From: Eretmocerus hayati
Lineage: Eukaryota; Arthropoda; Insecta; Hymenoptera; Aphelinidae
Assembly: GCA_029851415.1 (NCBI GenBank)
Contig: CM056744.1
Coordinates: 119,630,838-119,694,837, forward strand
DNA: 64,000 nt
Reading direction: 5' to 3'
The position numbers were made by a program, and so were the translations under genes. The notes beneath the pieces were generated by a model. The model worked only from the letters and a program-made list of their open reading frames with translations, did not search any database and was not told where the DNA came from. Of the stretch, positions 1 through 12,329 are shown in pieces (position 1 is the first letter of the stretch; each line of letters begins with the position of its first letter).

Positions 1-141
1 GGGGCGGGTTCGGGGTGGGGGGAATTGGGGTGTGCACATCTGAACCTCCATTCGATATCCAACAACTTTTGTATGAAACTTTTTTGCACGGCGTAACCCT
101 GGCGAGATACGGGGGGGGCGGTACTTTTTGGACACACTGTA
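1..141 (-). mobile_element. terminal fragment of a DNA-transposon-like repeat
   Basis: Read on the minus strand, the piece begins with tacagtgtgtccaaaaagta at 141-122 and continues to the window edge. An ACAGKGTGTCC(M)AAAAGT start is a terminal-inverted-repeat style I associate with insect DNA transposons. The other end lies outside the window, so length, flanking duplication and superfamily cannot be determined. Runs of G at 1-30 and 111-118 are unusual for the local AT-rich base composition. Confidence 0.3.
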
Positions 142-1849
142 TAGAGTTCTACCACTTTTCTATCGCATGGGTGAACATACGCTACCATAGTTTATCCGGG
201 AACATCTTAATATATGATCATGAGGCACTCATTTTCATCAGGGCTGTTAGAGATATGAAGGGTTTTGACGATTTGTGTAATCGATTCCAATTTATCGAAA
301 ATTTCAATCCGATTCACCACTGGATGTGACTGTGATCTGTTCAGAACAGAAACTACGTACAATCGGAATTGTTACGGCTTATTTTCAAGCGAGGTCAATC
401 AAATCTCAAGCGACCCGATTGTACGCTTTTCTCGTAGCTTGAACATGTGTCAAAATCGGTGAAATTCCATCAGAACCAGTATCAATTGATCCATGGTAGA
501 AATCGCAAATGAATGAGGGAAGAGTGCAATCAATTTGAATGACTGCATGGTTAGTTACATATTTCTAGAGACATATTAGCATAGGATTGGGTGAGGATAA
601 ATTAGTTTGATGGACTCCAAGAAAATGTCCAAATTCCCAAATATTTTCAGGTTATCATTGTATTAGACTCACTAAAATCTGGTATTTGTATTACAACTTC
701 CAATTCACGCATGGTAAGAATCTGAAAAAATTCTGAAAAATCTGTGGTAATTTTGGAAACATATTCACTCAAGAGTTGAGTCTCTATATGAATTGTTCTG
801 AGAAAAAATGGATGATACAAAAAGTTTTGAATTTTGTACTTTTGACGTCTTACGCTATTCTTTTGACTAATTGATGATATTTTTCGTGTCTGGAAATTTT
901 TTCAAGCCCGGTTGGTGAGGTCTAAAGTGAGCGGATGAAGTAGATATACGAGATGGCTCGGAAATGGTATTGTAGTACTTCATTCTAAGTGACAAAGTAG
1001 ATTCGCTTCTACAACCACAAAAACAGATAATGATGCGTGATGTGGGATTTCAAAGTAGACCAAGCGACGTAAATTCTAATATGAGACCTTTCAATATTTT
1101 CAAGGGTACACTTTTATAGGATACTTTGAAAAAATAACAGAGTGCGGGAACATTTATTCTCTGACGTTTAACCCAAAAAACTGAAGCGCTTTCTTTCTTC
1201 CAACAAAAGAATTTTTACGATCCTTGACAACACTTTTTGGGTCGCAAAACAAAAGAAACATCTCCGCTCTGACACGCAAAATACTACAGAACTGACGAAC
1301 GGCCAGGGAATAACAAGAATGAAGGGTTACGAGTATACTGAAATGACTGTGAGGACTTAATTGACCCCTAAAAGGAGATGGAACAATGCTATCTGTTTCA
1401 TTCTTCAAAAAATGAGAGAGATGTATTCTTATTGCTAAATTTGTTTAGCAGAAAATGACGCTGGTATTTTTGAAGATTCATTCATCTGAACAATTTTCTG
1501 TCCAACGACGAATATTGAACAAAGAGTAATGGTACGAGTAAATAGACATTGTCAAGTGGTTTTTGAAGCGAACTGAGAGACTTTTGTCATTGTGAGGCGT
1601 AGTGTTTGAATTCTGTAAATCATACCCAGAAGCATGAGTAACTTATTTGAGAAGCTGCCGTGCTGTGATGTGCATCAAATTTATTCGATTTTGACAGATT
1701 TTTCAACAGTATATTCTGGGTCATTTCACACGAGGAAGCCAAAGTATTTTCATTCAGGAACAATGCTAGAATTTGGTTGAAGGTCAAATGATTCAGTGTT
1801 CAGTTTACTTATTCAGGAAACTTACGACTAAAATGCACCATAATTCCGT
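142..1849. other. intergenic, nothing recognised
   Basis: AT-rich sequence without long open frames, domain-like peptides, clear inverted repeats or tandem repeats that I can see. Short open frames here show no family resemblance and no splice context. Confidence 0.5.
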
Positions 1850-1985
1850 AATTAAAGCCACTGCGGCCTCGTGGATAAAAGGTCCTTGCCTTTTGCAGAG
1901 GGCGGGGGGTTGAATCTCGGCCGGCATAAGGGCGTTTCTCTGGAACTCTTACACCTGCTGGAATAAAGCTATGGATGATGATATA
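1850..1985 (+). mobile_element. tRNA-derived SINE-like fragment
   Basis: The head (about 1857-1915) resembles a degenerate tRNA. It has a box-A-like cctcgtggataaaaggtc and a box-B-like ggttgaatctc about 35 bases later. The 3' part ends with a ctggaataaagctatggatgatgat-type tail, which is typical of SINEs that borrow the 3' end of CR1/L2-like LINEs. It does not fold convincingly into a functional tRNA: the anticodon stem is poor and the B box departs from GGTTCRANNCC. I read it as an old SINE copy, not a tRNA gene. Confidence 0.4.
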
Positions 1986-4099
1986 AGAGAACAATCAAAT
2001 CTATCGTCTCCAATCGAAGTGAAAATATCATCATCCAAGACTCAAAATGAGATATCTTTGACCTCTGTATGATCAGAAGAAGTTATATCATTCTAGCTCA
2101 CTCAAAGAGAGAAAATGTGGGGAAGATCCTGTGGAGATACTTGGTACTCTCTTGCAATCTCACGGATATTCTGGTGATGCCGCGCAACTTTTCGGGTTGA
2201 TTAAAGCTGCATTTGGTGGCTCATGTATCGAAGAAAAATGACCCAGAAGCGCGATGGTGTGCTACCAATTCAGCCAAAACTGTATGACTTAGAAAATTGA
2301 AAATAATAAATCAATTATGTCCCATTCAACTCGAAGATGATGATGCCAAGCTCCTGCCGTGACTCTGAGCGCAATTTTTGAAATGCATATCCAAAGTTGA
2401 TGCAATTGCGGAGATTTTGCGACGAGTCCCGTGTTGGTGCGATATTTCTGTTTAGAATATGGCCGTTCTGAAGTGAAATAGAAAAAAACGTGACTCACGA
2501 AAAAAATTAAGTTTTTCTCGTCCCACATTGGCGGATCGAGCTCTATGTTGATGAAACCAATTGTGATCGGATACCCTGACCTTACGAAGCAGCAAAAAGC
2601 CCAAGGCATTCATTGAGATTGTCAATCTTGCCAAATAATTGCTTAGGAACTTCTGGAAAATCGGCGAAAAACTACTTTAAGTCCGACTCACTACCGTGAT
2701 TTTGGCGATGCCACTCACTCTATACGAATTTCAATTGTGGATTTGTAACTCTCAATAGTACACAATTATGTGAGCAAAGGGTCCCAGGTGTGCGTTGAGT
2801 GGTTTTCATTTTTCATTTTTCAACGATTTTCAGCAAAAAGCAAAAGTTCCAGAGAAACGCTCATAAATGTACATTTTTATAAATGTCCTTCGGTGCCTCA
2901 GGTGGTTTCACCCACCTAAGAATGTAAATTCCGCAAAATAACCTCAAACAGTGCTTGGAAACGTGTTAATGAAAGAAATATGGATAATTCCGTGATTCCT
3001 CCGATGAAACAATTTCTCCGAAATCTAAAAACACTTGCCAGAGGAAGCACAGATATCTTTCCCTTCCATCCTAAATCCTGTTTGATTGCGTCTGGTTCAT
3101 TTAGCCCTTGATAACCCGTTGGGTCTCCTGGGACCGATCAAAAATATGTTGATTAATGTACACCTGAAAAAATTGTTCATGCTTTCCAGGGTCCTCACAT
3201 CTTATATCGATCTCGTCTAACTACTCCACATCGCTCTTGAGCGTCTACTAAATATCTATGAGTTTCCAGATCGTTCTGAAAAAACATCCACACTGTAAAA
3301 AAAGGTCCCGAATCAATCACTACTCTGAGAGTAGGAAATCGGGTAACCTACGCTGAGCGTGGTGATTCTACCGCGGGCTTGTGAAATTTACAATTTCTGA
3401 TGGTGGTTTTATCCCGCCAGGAGGAGCCCGTCCTCCTGGTGGCCTTCGATAATTTGACCATCAGTATAGGTGCAGTTCTGGGTTGACGGCGTTGCCTTGT
3501 CCAGTGTAAGTATATCTATATATACATGCATGGTTTATTATGTAGAATGATGATATGAGACATAAGGGTTGGAATAACCAACAACGATGAAGTATAATTC
3601 GACATCAGTTATTCTGTTTAGATGATGTACTTGTACAATCATGGATATGTTGGTAAAAGTTACTCCAAAATAGTACAATGGCGTTTACAATCTTACACCT
3701 ACATATTCATGAAAGTAGTAAATCGCACTCATCTTTTTACCAGATCCGAAAAATATCTGATGCATATAACAATATCACAGTATCAAAGATACATAACTTG
3801 ATTTTGGTACAGCAAGAGTAGAAGTGATTTACATTCACTATCATCATTTTAGACAATTTCTTATACATATCATTACAATATCATGCCATGCGGATACTGC
3901 AAATCATCCTGAGAACTAAGGTCAATGTGCCAGGATTTAGGCTTGATCCAGGTGGGTTGATGCATCCATAGCTCTTGAATATTAGTTTTTGCGCCACTTA
4001 GATTATGGCGTACGCTTCATTCGTGAACAAATAAAGTTGCACGTATGGAGTACAACCTAAACCACAAGTTCCAGCTATATGAATGAGACTGGTACAGCT
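1986..4099. other. intergenic, mostly unrecognised
   Basis: No gene is supported. The one recognisable part is 3292-3515, which starts with cactgtaaaaaaag and shares an acctacgctSagcg motif with 5770-5968. It is therefore a diverged, probably incomplete member of the CACTGTAA MITE family described at 4102-4681. The rest shows nothing I can name. Confidence 0.45.
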
Positions 4100-4101
4100 T
4101 A

Positions 4102-4681
4102 CACTGTAAAAAATGTTGAATGAAATTCACCATCTAGCTTAGTAAAAATACAACTCTGGGAGTGGCGAGTTTCATCCCATTTCTTGTAACTTTACAAACG
4201 CTTGTAAATTTACCAGTCTCAGAGGGGGTAATAGTTGGATACCAGTCTCAGACTGCTAAAATTCCCTCGCTCAGGCTTGTAAATTTCAGCTCAACCTGGC
4301 TCAATTTCAGCTCAACCTGGCTCAACCGAGCATGCGCGGATCTAAAGTTTGGTCTGCTGGGCCCACGCACAACTAACCTAAAAAGCTCCTCCGCGGTCGA
4401 GTGTTTATGTCTCGAGCGATGAGTTTTCGACTCGCACGGGGTTTTCACCCTTTTCAAAATTATCGTGGATTAAGATGCTTCATTCCAAGACTCCATTTCA
4501 TTAGAAAAAGCCCCCGAGTAGCCCGTACGCTTCAGTTGAACAAGGTTTCTTCAGGTCTGAAATTTACCGTCAGCCGGTAAATGAAATTTACAAGCCGCTT
4601 GTAAATTTACACGTCCCAGCGCGGTATCCAACTATTACCCTCTCTGAGACTTGTAATTTTACATAAAAATTTTTTACAGTG
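4102..4681. mobile_element. TA-flanked MITE, CACTGTAA family
   Basis: The 580-bp element has inverted ends cactgtaaaaaa and ttttttacagtg, bounded by TA at 4100-4101 and 4682-4683. Further inside, the arms are also inverted: ggtaatagttggatacc near 4228-4244 pairs with ggtatccaactattacc near 4622-4638. No transposase is present. Related pieces sit at 3292-3515, 5770-5968 and 6200-6320. The TA duplication fits a Tc1/mariner-like or similar transposase acting in trans; the superfamily is not certain. Confidence 0.7.
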
Positions 4682-5005
4682 TATCATGACCATGAATGAA
4701 GTGAGTTGAAAATTGAGAAATAATTGGGTTTTTGATGACGCGATGGTGTGTTCGGAAGATATACTTATTGTCATGGACAAAATTTAGCTCTATCGAGAGA
4801 CCTTCACTTTCCAAATTGATAGCGATAAATAGCGGCTGCATTGTGAAAACTGCAAGGTCATCCGAAGAGAGGCGCCATCAGACCAGCAACAGGGACTGAC
4901 CTGGAACAATTTGTTGGAGTATTACGCTCAAATCACCCACTGATTTTACCCATTCCATACTGATTCTACATATTTCCTTTAACAATTTGAATAACAAGAC
5001 TCACT

Positions 5006-5330
5006 AGGGGGGCCCACGAAGTGCGGGTTACCAAATCTCACCAATTTTTTTTCACAGTCTCGTGCCACCTAGAATATGAAGAATCCAGAGTAACTCCGTC
5101 AAATGGGCTCCCTGTTCAGAGCTACAAGCAAAAACATCAGCATTATCATTATATCTATATATACCACTTTTTAACATGGGCCTATATAGTCAATGTTAAT
5201 GTCATAGGCTGTAACTTCGGACAGAGGGCCCATTTGACGGAGTGACTCTGAATTCTTCATATTCTAGGTGGTACAAAACTGTGAAAAAAGTCTGATGAGC
5301 TTTGGTGACCCGCACTTCGTGGGCCCCCCT
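5006..5330. mobile_element. 325-bp palindromic MITE with GGGGGGCCCACG ends
   Basis: Left end aggggggcccacgaag and right end cttcgtgggcccccct are exact reverse complements. The arms continue inward (gtgcgggttaccaaa / tttggtgacccgcac; tagaatatgaagaatccagag / its near complement). The central loop (about 5145-5195, tatatctatatat...taacatgggcctatat) is shared almost word for word with the palindrome at 36818-37144, which has different termini. No clear target-site duplication is visible. Confidence 0.65.
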
Positions 5331-5500
5331 TGTCAATCAGACCTAATGTCAGTCAGGATATCACAAGCAAAATTCCACTCAGGTTATAAAGCTGAATGCT
5401 CACTAGAGAGAAAACACAGCACTGCTCCAATCTTGCAACACACCGAACACCGTACTCTTCCTCGTGCAAATTGCTGCGACGCCAGAGTGGTGGCTCATCC

Positions 5501-5521
5501 GTCGTCGTCGTCGTCGTCGTC
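5501..5521 (+). repeat. (GTC)n microsatellite
   Basis: Seven tandem gtc triplets. Open frames through it read as poly-Ser or poly-Arg on the two strands, with no other coding support. Confidence 0.85.
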
Positions 5522-5769
5522 TCCGATCATCTCCGAGCATTATTATAGTTGGGCGATGCACCGCTGCACTTGACTGGCTGGCACTCTCAAAGGTACACTG
5601 CACACGATACTTCGACTAGATGTCCAGGAGTCGGTAGAGGTGCAGGCTTGCATTGCAAAACGTCTTCGGAATCAAAGTAAAGACTCGACTAAGAAATTGA
5701 AATAGGAAAACGCCCATATTCGACGATGCATTTGAAGATTGTATCGAGTTCCAATATCTTACGAATTCA

Positions 5770-5968
5770 CCATTCTCGGAGTAGTGATTCCGCTGCGCCT
5801 AGCGTAGGCAATCGAGCCACCTACGCTCAGCGCGGAGATTTTAATGAACCATCAGCAAACTTACAATTCGTTTGTAAATTCACTGGTCGCAGACTAGTAA
5901 AAAAACTCAAATCTGGGCAGTCAATTTACTATGCTCCTGTAATTTTCCCCAAAATTTTCTTTACAGTG
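5770..5968. mobile_element. diverged fragment of the CACTGTAA MITE family
   Basis: It ends in ctttacagtg followed by TA (5969-5970), the right terminus of the family at 4102-4681. It shares the inner acctacgctcagcg motif with 3292-3515. No matching left end was found, so it is treated as truncated. Confidence 0.45.
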
Positions 5969-6199
5969 TAGTCGTTTTTTTTGGGCTGATAATAATTTCT
6001 CGTTATTGCGTACAAATCCTTCAGATGCGGATCTGTTCCAAATCGATGAGTATCTCCATATGAAAAATTAGGGATTTTTGGCGAAGAATACACGTCCAGA
6101 ATACTCATAGATATTCGAAATTGTGAAAAATCTAGCATGACGTTCTACACAATCGTTCCGAAGAGTAACTTTCCTTGATGTTCCCCAAGATTCCATGTA

Positions 6200-6320
6200 C
6201 ACTGTAAGAAGAAATTCTCAAAATCAGTCTTATTGACTGAAAATTAACATTACAAGGTTAGGGGGTTTGTTGTGATTCAGTGCGATTTTCTACTGACGTT
6301 AAGAATTTCTCTCCACAGTG
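6200..6320. mobile_element. 121-bp MITE, CACTGTAA family
   Basis: Short element with left end cactgtaagaagaaattct and right end agaatttctctccacagtg (inverted, imperfect). It is bounded by TA at 6198-6199 and 6321-6322. This is the smallest complete member of the local CACTGTAA group. Confidence 0.6.
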
Positions 6321-6322
6321 TA

Positions 6323-7532
6323 CGTTGTAGCCTGTGGCTAGTTGGATTCCCTGTAAACGAAAGAGTTAGTTGGAAAAAACAGAACACCCATGAATTTTTG
6401 AGAGGTGTGGGTTTCTGTCGGTTGAAAAACATCAATAATGAAAACACTCACCTTCCCTTTTCAAAATACCGACTGATTCAACAAGCTTCTTAGGTGAAAG
6501 ACAAGGTGCCAACTCGTCGCCGGAACTCCATAATTGAAGAATCATTCACATTCCCAATAACGGACGAAAGTTGATGCGTTCTGAGTTAACAAGATTCGTA
6601 ACGAAACACAGAGGATTCCAGGACCATGCAGAAATTCCTCCCCTCGGCGTGCGACTCTAGCAATATGAGCAAACCTCGCACACACCTTGAGATTCCAAAT
6701 TCATACCTCCAACCACAATAGCTTATCCATTGAATCACGCAATGCTCGATCTAGCAAACGTCCATGCAGTACAGTAAGGCGCACGCATATTTGCCAAGAA
6801 GTTCTTCACAAGTATTATGGCCCCGTGTGGCTTTATTCTCGCCTGATCAAAACAGAGGCCCATCTAGGGCACGATGCAAGGTGGCCTCGTACTCTTTCAG
6901 CAGCAGCGGCAGCAACAGCAGAACCCGGCAATAAATTCCAGCAAGATCATTAGAGATCGCACACTGCTACCCCTGACTGTATGTAGGATCTTCTGTATAT
7001 GAGGATGAGAGGAAGTGGTGCCCGGAGCAAACAAGCCAGACTTGAAGACAGATGATGAGAAAAAAAAGAGCTGGTAATCTGTATATACCAGAGAATCTCG
7101 GCACGATTCTGATACATCTTCAGAGCATGGGGCCCTATACCAAAGCGTGTGGCTCTGTGTGCTGTGTTGATGAAATATACGCAAGAACGCGGCAGATTCC
7201 CTTTTTCGCAATACAAGGGATCGCGAAACGCACCGTGGCTATGCTCCACTTGTGCAAAGGGCTCTGACTCGCGGATTTGTCTGTGCATCGTATTATGTCT
7301 GTGTGAGTTTTGAATATATGGTGTTTTAGCCCTAGATGGGCAATAAGGATTGGACTGAGGAGTGGATGAGAGTGAGAATTCGTACTGTGATGGGCACCAC
7401 CATCGCACAGAGAAGAAATCGAAACAAATTCTTGTTATGTATCAGGGGGCACTGAGGTATCTGCTAAATATCAAGAAATTCTTTCGATTTCCCATAGTGC
7501 GCCACGCCTATTACCGTACAATAGAGTCCTAT
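6323..7532. other. intergenic, nothing recognised
   Basis: Contains a short impure CAG/CGG run (about 6897-6925), but no protein family, splice-supported exon or repeat I can name. Confidence 0.45.
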
Positions 7533-7536
7533 TTAA

Positions 7537-7777
7537 CACGTTCGCTGCGACGGGTCCCACCGGTGGGACTCGCGAGTTTTCATTTCCCAATCTTTGCTGA
7601 CTCTGACTTTCTCAGAAATTTTTCCCAAACAAATCTGCCGTGGTACTTCATTTCATTGAGGGGATGAACAATGAGCCAAGAAAGAGTTGAGATCCATATG
7701 GGCGTTTCTATCAAGTTGCGATGGTGCAATTCAATCCTGGAATAAAATTACGAAAAAACAGCGTCGCAGCGAACGTG
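7537..7777. mobile_element. piggyBac-type MITE (TTAA-flanked)
   Basis: The 241-bp element is bounded by TTAA at 7533-7536 and 7778-7781. Ends are cacgttcgctgcgacg and cgtcgcagcgaacgtg, exact inverted repeats. The TTAA target duplication is diagnostic of the piggyBac superfamily. It is too short to encode a transposase, so it must be mobilised in trans. Similar terminal motifs (cgttcactgcgacgg) occur at 55799-55965 and at the right end of the foldback at 36590-38550. Confidence 0.8.
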
Positions 7778-7781
7778 TTAA

Positions 7782-9867
7782 ATCAACTCAATATCGCAGA
7801 AATTCATCTGAAGCGGAATCGTTAATAGAAAGTTGTGCCCTGTGGCCAATGTGTGACTTGCTCGGAGTTCGAGTCCGAGTGTGAGTTTGTCTCCCTCATC
7901 GGCTACAGACGAAATAATAAAGTGTATAAACTACTGATGGGCGAACATATAGAAAAAATGATAGACTTGACGACGTTTATGATGAAAAAATGCAATTCTA
8001 TCATGGTCCTAGCCCCAGGATGAAGATTTGAAGCCTAACAACACATGCATTGCATATTATACGTGTCTAGAGCCGAGCGCCTTGGTGGTCGATGCTCACG
8101 GGGTTGACCGTAATTAGTCTGAGCAGTGGTTTACGAGCTCTGACCGATCGAAGAGTAGATCATAGACGATAAATCTGTCTGAGATAACGACGTGTGGGGA
8201 GGCCACCTTGATATTGCTGGAGGATTAGCAAATACATGAATGAAGATTAATTAAATCAACATACGTGAAAGAGATCATCAAACGAAAATAAGACTGTTCA
8301 GAGTGATGATTTTGTATTCTAAGTTCCTGATCATTTGTATTCTCTCATAAGCTGACGTTCTCCAAGTTTTTGGCCAATTCAATGACAGAGATTCATTTTA
8401 CCCTCGATTGTACCGCTCCATGAAATGAATCGAGAATGGAAATGTGAATTTGAAGTGAACGTTTTTTTTTGTTTTTTTATTTTGTTTCTCATCATTTAGT
8501 TTTGATTGGAAAACTGTTTGCTGAAGTTCAACTCATGTTAGGTACAATTTTACTCGGGGCTGTGTGTACCCAGATCTGATTATTGAATTTAGTTTCATTT
8601 CGTTATTTGTAATTTTCACTAATTCTCATCGCCGAATGGTATCATAACCACATCGATTCCGGTCAACTCCACGGTACCTGTCATTTGTGATGAATGACTT
8701 GTGTAGGACGCTAAGAATGAATAAACGGAATGGAACAAAATTAAAAAATCATGTTGGGCACATTCCTGATTTTACCTATCTTTGATAGTATACTTATTTT
8801 ATCCTTAGCTGGAAGCGAATTTTGTTTCTTGCACGAGATTCATATCCCACCCTCCAAGTAATTGTAATTGAAAATGCAACATCCTCTATTCGAAGGTCAC
8901 TTCACTTTCAAGAGATTTTATGTAATTTCAACTGATTGAATGCAAACTATCACTCTCAAGAAAATGCATCGTCTGAAAATTTAATCATCAGTTCTAGACG
9001 CTTTCGAGATGCAATGCCCTCAAACGAGTTTGATCATAATAGGATAGCGATGTATATCAATCACTGAAGGCGAGATAATCTGTGAGGATCGCGATAGAGC
9101 TTGTTATGAGGATGGCTATCCAAGCTAAACTTGAGTAATCACGTGACGAGATGAACCATATTCATGAGTTATCAATTAAATTGAGCGTCGCTCGTGCAAG
9201 CTCATCACACTCATCGGATGTAGGATGTATACTCCAGTAATCGAGTCTTTTCCTCCGTTAAGTGTTTACTTGGCATTCCATATTTTTCTACTCTTCTCTT
9301 TGCAAGAACTAGTTTTCTCGTGAACCGCCCATCTGTTCTCGCTATGAATGCATATTTCGCGTATGTAGAAAACGATGCCTATCCCTGGAGTCCCCCGATC
9401 ATCAGGTGATTTTCGTATATAATGGATTGCGCGATCAAAGTTCATGCAGATCAAATATGAAATTTTGAAAGTCAATTCGTTATTTGAAGGTGTTCCCAGG
9501 TCCAAATCAAGTTTGAACACATCACATGATTGGAAACTTGACTAGCACGTGAAAGTGTGCTAGCATTTGCCTCAGAATCCAAATCTTGTCTTGTCTAAAT
9601 TTTTCTACGGAAACAGCACATATCATATTTTAAACAAAAAGTAACGCGTTTCAAATATGTGCAAAAAAGACTACTACTTTCATCTTGAGAAGAAAGAAGT
9701 TAAAAAATTATAAAAACCACCGAGTCGTCTGCATAATACATAAACATCATTGAAACTGTTAACAAAGAGAACGACACTCTGTTTGTCTATCGCGTCTATC
9801 TCCTTTTTGTTTCTTGCGTACTTCCTCAAACAATGATGGATGAAAAAATTTACGAGTCTTATGTTTA
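7782..9867. other. intergenic, nothing recognised
   Basis: AT-rich, with a poly-T-like stretch near 8463-8485. No exon, TE terminus or tandem array was identified. Confidence 0.45.
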
Positions 9868-9875
9868 TAATGCTG

Positions 9876-10088
9876 CAGGGTTTTTAACGAAACCTATTTT
9901 CAATTTCGTTGAATTTTGTTGAATTCTATCCAATGACCAAATTCATAACAAAATACCACTCAAAAAATCATAACCATCATAATGTGATGATTATGATTTT
10001 TAGAGTGGGATTTCGTTATGTAATGGGACATTAAATAGGGCTCAACGAAATTCAACAAAATTCAAAATGGATTTCGTTAAAAACCCTG
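9876..10088. mobile_element. hAT-type MITE with 8-bp TAATGCTG duplication
   Basis: The 213-bp palindromic element begins cagggtttttaacgaaa and ends tttcgttaaaaaccctg. It is flanked on both sides by the direct repeat taatgctg (9868-9875 and 10089-10096). An 8-bp target duplication and CAGGG ends fit the hAT superfamily. The inner sequence carries a second stem (ataatcatcacattatgatgg region near 9970-10000). No transposase. Confidence 0.8.
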
Positions 10089-10229
10089 TAATGCTGATAA
10101 TAATTGAGGGGCCGCGTGGAAGATGGGCGTAATGGCTGTTACGCCTTTTTTGACCCCTGTCGCTTTTTTGAACCTTCGAACCATGATCCATTACCCCCTT
10201 GAACTTGTTTTTCGAAAAGCTTTGAAAAA

Positions 10230-10740
10230 AACCTTAGATCGTAAAGGGTATAACTGCATCGGAAAATTTCGAAAAGGGCGTAATTGCAGCAAAAAATTTC
10301 AAAATCGGCTTAATTCCATCGAAAAATGTCAAAAATGTCAAAAAGGGTCTCCCATCGATCTTTTCTCAACCAGTTCTAGAATCGTACAGTTCGATACAAG
10401 GGCGGAAAAACTTCCTTTCGCATCCGAGTGGTAGATTTCGCCTACAGCCTGAGCCGTAGGCGAAGGTCGGAATCGACACGAGGATGCAAGAATACGTTTT
10501 ACACCTGTATATTGAACTGTCTTCTTCGACAATTTGTGCAAGAAAATGAAAAATCAGTGCGGGAAAGACACTTTTCCGGACAGCGTGTCGAAAAATGTCA
10601 AAGAGGGGCGTGATTTCCAAGATGATCTTCCAGAAGGGCCTAACAATAAGCCCTTGATAGAAAAATACCAAGAGGGTGTTATTACTTCTTATAGAGAGCG
10701 TAATCAGATGCGATATGGAAGAAGGGCCTTCTTCCATATC
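10230..10740 (+). repeat. degenerate ~33-bp minisatellite (aagggcgtaattgcatcgaaaaatttc)
   Basis: Imperfect tandem copies of a unit built from a gaaaaatttc / gaaaaatgtc block and an aaagggcgtaattgcat block occur around 10235, 10265, 10300 and 10325, and again at 10580-10720. Copies vary in length and drift apart, so the array is old. Open frames on both strands exist only because the unit lacks stops. Confidence 0.55.
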
Positions 10741-10746
10741 GCATAT

Positions 10747-11354
10747 TTTGATGAGCTGGAGCTGAACTGTCTCAATTCTTCCAAAATAAATGACGAAAAT
10801 CGGCGATAGAGTGTTTTTATCGCCGTGCACGCACATTTGGAGATATTCGTTGGTCCCAAACACTATTTCAGACCTATTTTGACGCGATGAACTCGTTTTG
10901 AGTGGTATGAAAAGTCGTACTGCACGCTCTTTCGAGATAAACATGTGGGGGCATGTTAGAAACACTCTGATGTTGGCATCCTTGTTTACAAATCGTCTCC
11001 GTGTTTTGCACATAAAACAGCTTCATATTCAAATTTTGCAATTTTGAAAGATGGATTTTGAAGGTCTTGAAACAAGGAATCGAATGCGGTAAGGTACGTA
11101 AAGATTGGGTGAACTCAAAGAATTTGGCATCGATTTTAGTGAACGCGATTTTCTCGGTGCTTTCTTAGCTAAGCAATCACGAAAAATAGAAAAATCACTT
11201 TAGATTTTCTGGAGAACGCAAAAATGATTCGGGGTCGATGCGAACGACTCACTTTCTCATAATTTAATGTAACAAATGTAAAAAAAATTGCTGGGAGGCC
11301 AAGGAGTGCTCATTCCCGAGATCGGCATATGGGGGCAAATTGGGTACACTTACC
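10747..11354. mobile_element. truncated copy of the TA-flanked element seen at 17405-26758
   Basis: This segment aligns throughout with the two halves of the element at 17745-18231 plus 26626-26758. Shared landmarks are ctgaactgtct.aattcttcc, atcgccgtgcacgcacattt and tttcttagctaagcaatcac. The terminus gggcaaattgggtacactta is followed by TA at 11355-11356. Its left end is missing and runs into the minisatellite. It is useful because it shows the unoccupied site (ggtcgatgcgaac) into which the giant inverted repeat inserted in the other copy. Confidence 0.7.
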
Positions 11355-11356
11355 TT

Positions 11357-12329
11357 AGTTCGTCAGAGACAGAACATAAGAGTCTCATTGAGCCATGTTG
11401 ATGAACTTGAGACTCTAAATAAATACCAAAATGTCGTTGACGTATCCTCACATTTGCTTCATACATCTCCACTCATCTCTATCCAAAGACAAAGTCAATT
11501 TAGCTGGCTTCTGAGAAACTCTTCATTGAAAATTCAAGCGATTTCTTGAAAAGTCAAGCAACGTGATTGAAAGGAAATTTTTAGTATAATCTTGGAAGAG
11601 GTTCCTCCCAACATGTTTGTAAATGTTCAAAGGGGATTTCCTTACAGTTTACATATAATCTAGATAAGATACTTCCAACCCGATATAAGCACATGTTGAG
11701 AATTCTTTAAATTAGGCTGGGATCGAGTAACTTTTGTAAATTGACGAAGAGGATAACCATTCAAGTAGATTGAGGGAAAAATAGAAAATATTTGTATTCT
11801 ATTCTACGCAATGTTATACACGTAAACTGTAATAACAAAGAACTCCTCCATGCGATGTTTGCCCATATGTGCCTATGAAGGATCCTTTCACAGTGTTGCT
11901 CACGCTGAAAGTGTCAGAACCCATTAGCAACAAATGATTAGAAACACTGTAGAAATGGTGCTGCATATACATTCCATAACAAGAGATCTTATCTAGTCAT
12001 ACAGATGCTCAATACTATGAACTCTGATGTGTGTTTGTTGTTGCATATACATTCCAAGTTTCGAGTCGAATGAGAAATGTCGTACAGTCATTTTATGCTC
12101 AAAACATTCAAATTTTTTTTGTTGATGCACACCATTCAAAAATTCGGAGTCCTAAAGGAGCTCGCTCAAGCCTCATCTGAATAATACTCATAATCTTGCG
12201 AGTGATAACAGCTATCGCTCTTACTATAATATCAGGCTATACGTGGTTGTGCGTACGATGTTAGTGCGCGCCGCTCGTATCCAAATGGATTCACCCTTCA
12301 GCGGTAGATGCCGGTAAGGAAGGTTTCAC
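11357..12329. other. intergenic, nothing recognised
   Basis: No exon or TE terminus recognised. Two attccaagtt/attccataac-type words preceded by ttgcatatacatt near 11965 and 12040 hint at a small direct duplication only. Confidence 0.4.

Noticed and set aside
1857..1915. tRNA gene
   Set aside because: The B box and anticodon stem are degenerate and a SINE-like tail follows; better explained as an old SINE.
6950..7408. 152-codon minus-strand frame
   Set aside because: Overlapping frames of similar size exist on both strands (6897-7211, 7052-7267), with low-complexity composition and no motif or splice context.
10366..11013. 215-codon minus-strand open frame, the longest in the window
   Set aside because: It runs from the repeat element at 10747-11354 into the minisatellite. 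The homologous part at 17724-18005 is a TE copy, and no protein motif is visible.
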